A stretch of 28,721 nt of DNA from Candidatus Zixiibacteriota bacterium. GTDB lineage: Bacteria; Zixibacteria; MSB-5A5; SM1-73. Of this stretch, positions 24,998-28,721 are shown piece by piece. The position numbers were made by a program, and so were the translations under genes. The stretch is taken from assembly GCA_029933635.1 (NCBI GenBank), contig JAOZNS010000005.1:1-28721 (forward strand), given 5' to 3'. Positions within the stretch are counted from its first letter, which is position 1; each line of letters starts with the position of its first letter. The notes beneath the pieces are model-generated. The model did not search any database. It saw nothing but the letters and a program-made list of their open reading frames with translations, and was not told the origin of the DNA.

Positions 24998-26767
24998 TCA
25001 AGCCTTTGGGCAAGGCTTTTCGAAAAGGTCTATCAACTTCTCCTCGGTGAATACCTGTTTTTCGATTTCGATTCCTTTTCCTTTCAGCTTCCATATAAAC
25101 TCTACCGTTTGAGGAAGCTCAAGCCCCACCGCTTTTATTTTATTGATATCTCGGAAAAATTCTTCCTTGTCACAGAAGGAAAGCAACCTTCCGTGATCCA
25201 GAAGGATAATCTTTTTTGCCAATTCTGCTATCAAATCCATATTGTGAGAGATCAGGATTATGGTCACACCTTCAGAATTCAATTCCATCAAAAGGCTTTT
25301 TATCTCCCTGGTCCCCTTACCATCTAACCCACAGGTAGGCTCGTCCAGAATCAGAATCTCCGGTTTTAATGCCAGTATTCCCGCGATGGCGGCCCTCCTC
25401 TGTTCCCCGCCGCTTAAGGAAAAAGGTGAACGAGAGGCGAACTGGTCAAAATCCAGACCCACCTTTGACATCGATTCCTTCACCCTCCTTTTTATCTCTT
25501 CATCTGAAAGCCCCAAATTTTTCGGACCGAAAGCAATGTCATTGTATACTGTCTCCTCAAACAACTGCATTTCCGGAAACTGAAACACCAGTCCCACCTT
25601 CTGCCTGATTTTTCTTGTATTCACATTGCAATTGCTCAGGTTCTCACCATCGATCCAGACTTCCCCTGAGGTAGGAAAAAGGAGTCCATTTAAATGTTGA
25701 ACCAGGGTGCTCTTCCCGGACCCGGTTGGTCCAATCAGTCCGACAAAATCTCCTTTTTTTATCTGCAAGCTTATTCGATCCAGCGCCTTCCTTTGAGTGG
25801 GTAATTTTTTATCGTAAAGATAACTGACCTGCCTCATTGAGATCTGCGTGGGTTGTTCAACAACCGATGGGGGGCTTTCCTCCATCCTATGCTGTTTCTG
25901 CTCTGCCGGGCTATAGGTCAATTTCGTCTTAACGTCTTTAACGTTTCTGACCATCTGATCCACCAGATCATCCACCGTTAGGCATTCCCCCAAGAAGTGC
26001 CACCCCCTTCGTTTCAGTGGGTGGATCATCTTAAGAGGGAAAGGAACCTCGAGCCCGATCTTTTCCAATTCGTCCTTTCGTTTTAATATCTCCTCAGGGG
26101 AATCATCGAGAACGATCTTGCCTCGATGCATCACCAGAACCCTCTTCGCGGTTATAGCCTCCTTGGGAAACTGAGTGATGTGGATCACCGTGATTTTTTT
26201 CTCTTCAGATAACATCTGAATCAAAGAGAGCACCTCCCTTTTTCCCAAGGGATCCAGAAGGGAGGTGGGCTCATCCAACACTAAGTATTGAGGTTGCATG
26301 GAAATGACGGATGCTAAAGCCACCTTTTGCTTTTCACCTCCGGATAAACGATGTGGAGGGTGGCTGGCTAATTTTTCTAAATCGAAATATTTAAGCGCCC
26401 GGTGAACTCTTATTTTCATCTCATCATACGGGAGATTCAAATTTTCCAAACCAAAGGCGATCTCCCTTTCCACAGATGTGGAGATGATTTGGGTATCTGG
26501 GTTTTGAAAGATCATCCCCACTTTCTGGCGAATTAACTTTTGTGCATTTTTATCCTGCGTATTCAAATCGTCCACCCACACCTCTCCTTTGTCCGGAAGG
26601 ATGAGGGCATTCAAAAGCTTAGCCAAGGTGGTTTTGCCCGAGCCGTTGGATCCTATGATGGCGATAAACTCCCCCGTCTTCAGCCGTAGGCTGACATCAT
26701 TTAAGGCTATGACGGATCTTTTATCATCTAATCTGTATTGGTATGAAACTCTTTTAAGCTCGATCAC
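24998..26767 (-). CDS. Fused double ATPase of an ECF-type (CbiO/EcfA) transporter
   Basis: Two ABC ATPase domains in one chain of 589 residues, matching EcfA1 and EcfA2 of energy-coupling-factor transporters that import vitamins or Ni/Co ions. Domain 1: Walker A GSNGSGKTT (~40-48), LSGGEKQK, Walker B LVLDEPT. A linker of about 80 residues follows, including a Gln/Pro-rich part (~290-310). Domain 2: Walker A GPTGSGKST (~346-354), LSGGEQRR, LILDEPT and the switch histidine in ISHNMD. In domain 1 the switch position reads HITQF, with Gln where ITH is usual. I start at GTG 26767, giving VIELKRVSYQY, which matches usual EcfA starts. An ATG at 26824 is in frame but would lie upstream of the predicted transcription start. 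No EcfT or S-component is in the window, so its partners lie elsewhere. Confidence 0.9.
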   Translation of the reverse strand: MIELKRVSYQYRLDDKRSVIALNDVSLRLKTGEFIAIIGSNGSGKTTLAKLLNALILPDKGEVWVDDLNTQDKNAQKLIRQKVGMIFQNPDTQIISTSVEREIAFGLENLNLPYDEMKIRVHRALKYFDLEKLASHPPHRLSGGEKQKVALASVISMQPQYLVLDEPTSLLDPLGKREVLSLIQMLSEEKKITVIHITQFPKEAITAKRVLVMHRGKIVLDDSPEEILKRKDELEKIGLEVPFPLKMIHPLKRRGWHFLGECLTVDDLVDQMVRNVKDVKTKLTYSPAEQKQHRMEESPPSVVEQPTQISMRQVSYLYDKKLPTQRKALDRISLQIKKGDFVGLIGPTGSGKSTLVQHLNGLLFPTSGEVWIDGENLSNCNVNTRKIRQKVGLVFQFPEMQLFEETVYNDIAFGPKNLGLSDEEIKRRVKESMSKVGLDFDQFASRSPFSLSGGEQRRAAIAGILALKPEILILDEPTCGLDGKGTREIKSLLMELNSEGVTIILISHNMDLIAELAKKIILLDHGRLLSFCDKEEFFRDINKIKAVGLELPQTVEFIWKLKGKGIEIEKQVFTEEKLIDLFEKPCPKA

Positions 26768-26774
26768 GAGTTGG

Positions 26775-26803
26775 AATATAGAGGTGAGAAAAACCTTTGT
26801 CAA
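26775..26803 (-). promoter_or_regulatory. Predicted strong promoter giving a leaderless EcfA mRNA
   Basis: On the minus strand, TTGACA (26803-26798, perfect) and TATATT (26780-26775, five of six) are 17 bases apart. Transcription would begin at 26768 or 26767, that is, at or one base before the GTG proposed as the start codon. No Shine-Dalgarno sequence precedes either that GTG or the ATG at 26824. Confidence 0.55.
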
Positions 26804-27921
26804 ATGAATATGCAAACTGGACATCTAAAACTATTTGCGTTGGATCCAGAAAAGATGTTGATGAAAAATATGTTCATATAAAACCATAAACCGCCATAGC
26901 AGAAGGGTCATACAGGATGTTCAACCTTAGGATAATTAATAACTTAGATCCTCCCAAGAACGGTTCCCCGATCTCTCAAGGGATTTTTAAAAAACCGGGT
27001 TCAATTGCTTAGCCCTAATCCTTAGTCGAGATTGTGTAAATTCTGGGGCTGTCGCCGAACTATTTGAGTTAAAAGAGGGGAGGGTAGCTATAAATTGCTT
27101 GAGAAGTGGAAAAGATTTCATATAAATAACCCATCAAAGATTGACTTTGTTTGGAGCCGAGGTCAGATAACATCTCAACCCTGGAGGAGGCTAAACTGTT
27201 ATCTGTGGGAGAAGTCTCTTCCCAAACATAATCAGATGTTTTTCCGACCCGCCAAAGAGTCTGGTTCTGCCTATGGAGCTTTACCAAAGGGGTTGAGCTT
27301 AAGGGATGACCTCTGTTTAAAAGAGGAAAGGACTGTAGCTGGGGACGAGACCATAAGTTAGCAGGGAAAGGCTTTTCAGATCCGGCCCAACCAATATCGA
27401 TTAAGTTACTGCAAAGCCAAGGTAAAGGTAGATGAGTATCTGGATGGTGGATCAACCTCTTCTACCAGGGCAGAAGGCTAAAGGACAAACCCATATCAAA
27501 GGAAAAGAGCAGATCCTTAAGTTGGGTTATTGAACAGAAAGAAACAGAGTTAGTAACCATAAATTACTGATATTTTAAATTTGCAAAAAAACCTGACATT
27601 TTTGAATTGCGTTGATGCGGTGGCAAATTTAAATCGATGGTTTCCCGATTCGCCCAAGCGTTGATAATCTGTTTCAGCCCAGAGACCTTGCACCAATCAA
27701 ATAACTTTTGATGATAAACTGAGTTAAAAACCTGCCCAAGATGATAAATTGATAAACGAGAATCCAAAGGGTACCAAGCTTTTATCCCTTAATTTGTTAA
27801 GACCAGCAGATATCAACGAATATAGAGTCTTTGCTTGGAGAAAATAACGAGAAAGAAATATAGGACCATCAATGAGGGATAAAAGGAAAGGTATTGGGTA
27901 AAAACTTCTGGTTTCAGTTCA
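26804..27921. other. About 1.1 kb without a supported gene
   Basis: Several open frames of 60-130 codons exist on both strands, but none combines a ribosome site with protein-like composition or a family I recognise. Structure is present: CAGATAAC/GTTATCTG (27164-27171, 27198-27205), CCTCT/AGAGG (about 27310-27326) and the larger inverted repeat at 27780-27884. A plus-strand stretch near 27050-27120 reads somewhat like protein (AELFELKRGEGS, then LLEKWKRF) but is broken by stops soon after. Decayed coding sequence is possible. Confidence 0.4.
27780..27884. repeat. Perfect 10-base inverted repeat spanning 105 bases
   Basis: TTTTATCCCT (27780-27789) and AGGGATAAAA (27875-27884) are exact reverse complements separated by 85 bases. 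A further match (GGTACC outside the left arm, GGTA outside the right arm) extends the similarity imperfectly. The interior has no coding capacity. This could be a small non-autonomous element or a chance pairing. Confidence 0.4.
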
Positions 27922-28620
27922 TCAAGCAGGATTCAAGGTAACCAAGACGCCAAGAAATGCACTAAAAGGATTCTTCCGAAAGGAGAGCTTTCTATCCAGC
28001 CATCGCAGGAATCTGATCTTGATAAAAGGAAGGAAATGCACTCCCCTCCATTCAAACGATCCCGTCCTTATCACACCCTTTAATATCTGCTTAAGCTCCC
28101 AGATGCTAAAAAAGTGAGCCTCGCTGTATATCGAAGGTCTGAACCATGCTTTGATTCTTCTGCCTACCGCCACTGCAGACCAACGATTTAGCGCACCTAT
28201 AAAGATTTTCCCCGTCGTTACCCTGTTTGCTTCCCAGAGAACCTTTGTCGGGTTATCACAGAATTCCAATGTGGTGACAAGGATGGTGATCTCAAAAACT
28301 TTGTCTTTGATGGGAAGCTGGTCTCCCTTTCCTAAAATCAGCTTAAAATTGTCTTTTTCCTTAGCCTTCTGCAACATGAAAATTGAAATATCCACCCCGA
28401 ATGGCTTCGAGCCTAACGTTTGGAAAAGCTTAAGGTAATTTCCAGTCCCGCAGCCTATATCCAGAATCCTATGATCTTGAACCTCACCAATTAGTGTCAT
28501 CATCAGCTCTTTCTCTAAAGATCCCATGTAACTTCCAAAGTTGGTCTCATACCATCTGTCATAGTCTTTTGCAACCCTTTGGTCGAATAATGTTCTCATT
28601 GATCTTGTGGATTCAGGCAA
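27922..28620 (-). CDS. Class I SAM-dependent methyltransferase (Methyltransf_11 type)
   Basis: The gene encodes 232 residues if read from the TTG at 28620. An ATG at 28599 gives 225 residues starting MRTLFDQRVAKDYDRWYE, the more usual opening, and neither has a clear ribosome site. SAM-binding motif I is RILDIGCGTGNYLKLF (~51-66), followed by the acidic strand end GVDIS (~75-79). GDQLPIKDKVFE (~99-110) and a later LWEANRV fit motifs II and III of the Rossmann-like fold. The C-terminal third is basic and aromatic (RRIKAWFRP, KIRFLRWLDRKLSFRKNPF), suggesting membrane or lipid association, as in ubiquinone- or lipid-type methyltransferases. The acceptor is unknown. Its 3' side faces the gene-poor 1.1 kb region. 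Confidence 0.88.
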   Translation of the reverse strand: MPESTRSMRTLFDQRVAKDYDRWYETNFGSYMGSLEKELMMTLIGEVQDHRILDIGCGTGNYLKLFQTLGSKPFGVDISIFMLQKAKEKDNFKLILGKGDQLPIKDKVFEITILVTTLEFCDNPTKVLWEANRVTTGKIFIGALNRWSAVAVGRRIKAWFRPSIYSEAHFFSIWELKQILKGVIRTGSFEWRGVHFLPFIKIRFLRWLDRKLSFRKNPFSAFLGVLVTLNPA

Positions 28621-28642
28621 ATCGGGTTATCACAGAAATACA

Positions 28643-28684
28643 GGAAGAGGTTGGATTTTGTGCACGAAAAAATCCACCTCTTTC
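28643..28684. repeat. Long imperfect hairpin at the right window edge
   Basis: The arms around GGAAGAGG..GGATTTT and AAAATCCACCTCTTTC pair over about 15 positions with one bulged T, enclosing a loop near 28660-28668. It lies just upstream of the methyltransferase gene. There is no T-run suited to an intrinsic terminator on either strand. Confidence 0.4.
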
Positions 28685-28721
28685 TGGCAAGAATGGGAGC
28701 TTAGCTTTTCAATTATTGCTC

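Noticed and set aside
27069..27455. 128-codon minus-strand frame in the gene-poor region, and an overlapping 88-codon plus-strand frame
   Set aside because: Neither has a ribosome site or a recognisable motif, and they overlap on opposite strands; at most decayed coding sequence.
27564..27767. 67-codon minus-strand frame upstream of the ATPase gene
   Set aside because: No ribosome site, no known motif, and no partner; chance open frame in A/T-rich sequence is likelier.

Overview
The window looks like a chromosomal segment of an uncultured Gram-negative bacterium of the FCB superphylum. Candidate phyla such as Zixibacteria, KSB1 or Marinimicrobia fit best, but the phylum is inferred from gene style, not proven. 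The pointers are a TonB-dependent receptor with an N-terminal carboxypeptidase-regulatory-like domain, large secreted proteins ending in FlgD/T9SS-like Ig domains, three PorV/PorQ-family outer-membrane proteins and paired M16 peptidases. Most genes have a strong AGGAGG-type ribosome site, and several promoters look like classical TTGACA/TATAAT sites rather than the Bacteroidetes type. I see no rRNA, tRNA, CRISPR, phage or intact insertion sequence.

Layout. 1-1693: the tail of one M16 peptidase and a complete second one that has lost its zinc motif. 1850-4602 (minus strand): a secreted protein built of about twelve 26-residue repeats, and a small cysteine-rich secreted protein. 4935-8215: transketolase and a class I aminotransferase. 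9066-16004: an envelope operon (TonB receptor, FnIII/FlgD-tailed secreted protein, PorV-like protein) closed by a strong terminator and preceded by an 850-base structured leader. 16373-17146 (minus): a short citrate-synthase homologue, probably citryl-CoA lyase. 17577-21400: an Asp-box secreted protein with a FlgD-like tail followed by a second PorV-like protein. 21681-23460: a metallo-beta-lactamase-fold hydrolase overlapping a third PorV-like protein. 23626-24744: an isocitrate-dehydrogenase-type enzyme. 24998-26767 (minus): a fused double ECF-transporter ATPase, apparently with a leaderless GTG start. 26804-27921: no convincing gene. 27922-28620 (minus): a SAM methyltransferase.

How the genes fit together. 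The central theme is surface export. Twice a large signal-peptide protein with a C-terminal sorting-like Ig domain is followed directly by a PorV-family barrel, and a third PorV-like gene follows with an enzyme instead. PorV is the outer-membrane shuttle of the type IX secretion system, so these may be cargo/barrel modules. The metabolic genes (transketolase, aminotransferase, citryl-CoA lyase, isocitrate dehydrogenase) belong to central carbon metabolism and do not form one operon. Between genes lie short palindromic elements, including a 112-base element with perfect 12-base terminal inverted repeats and a diverged second copy.
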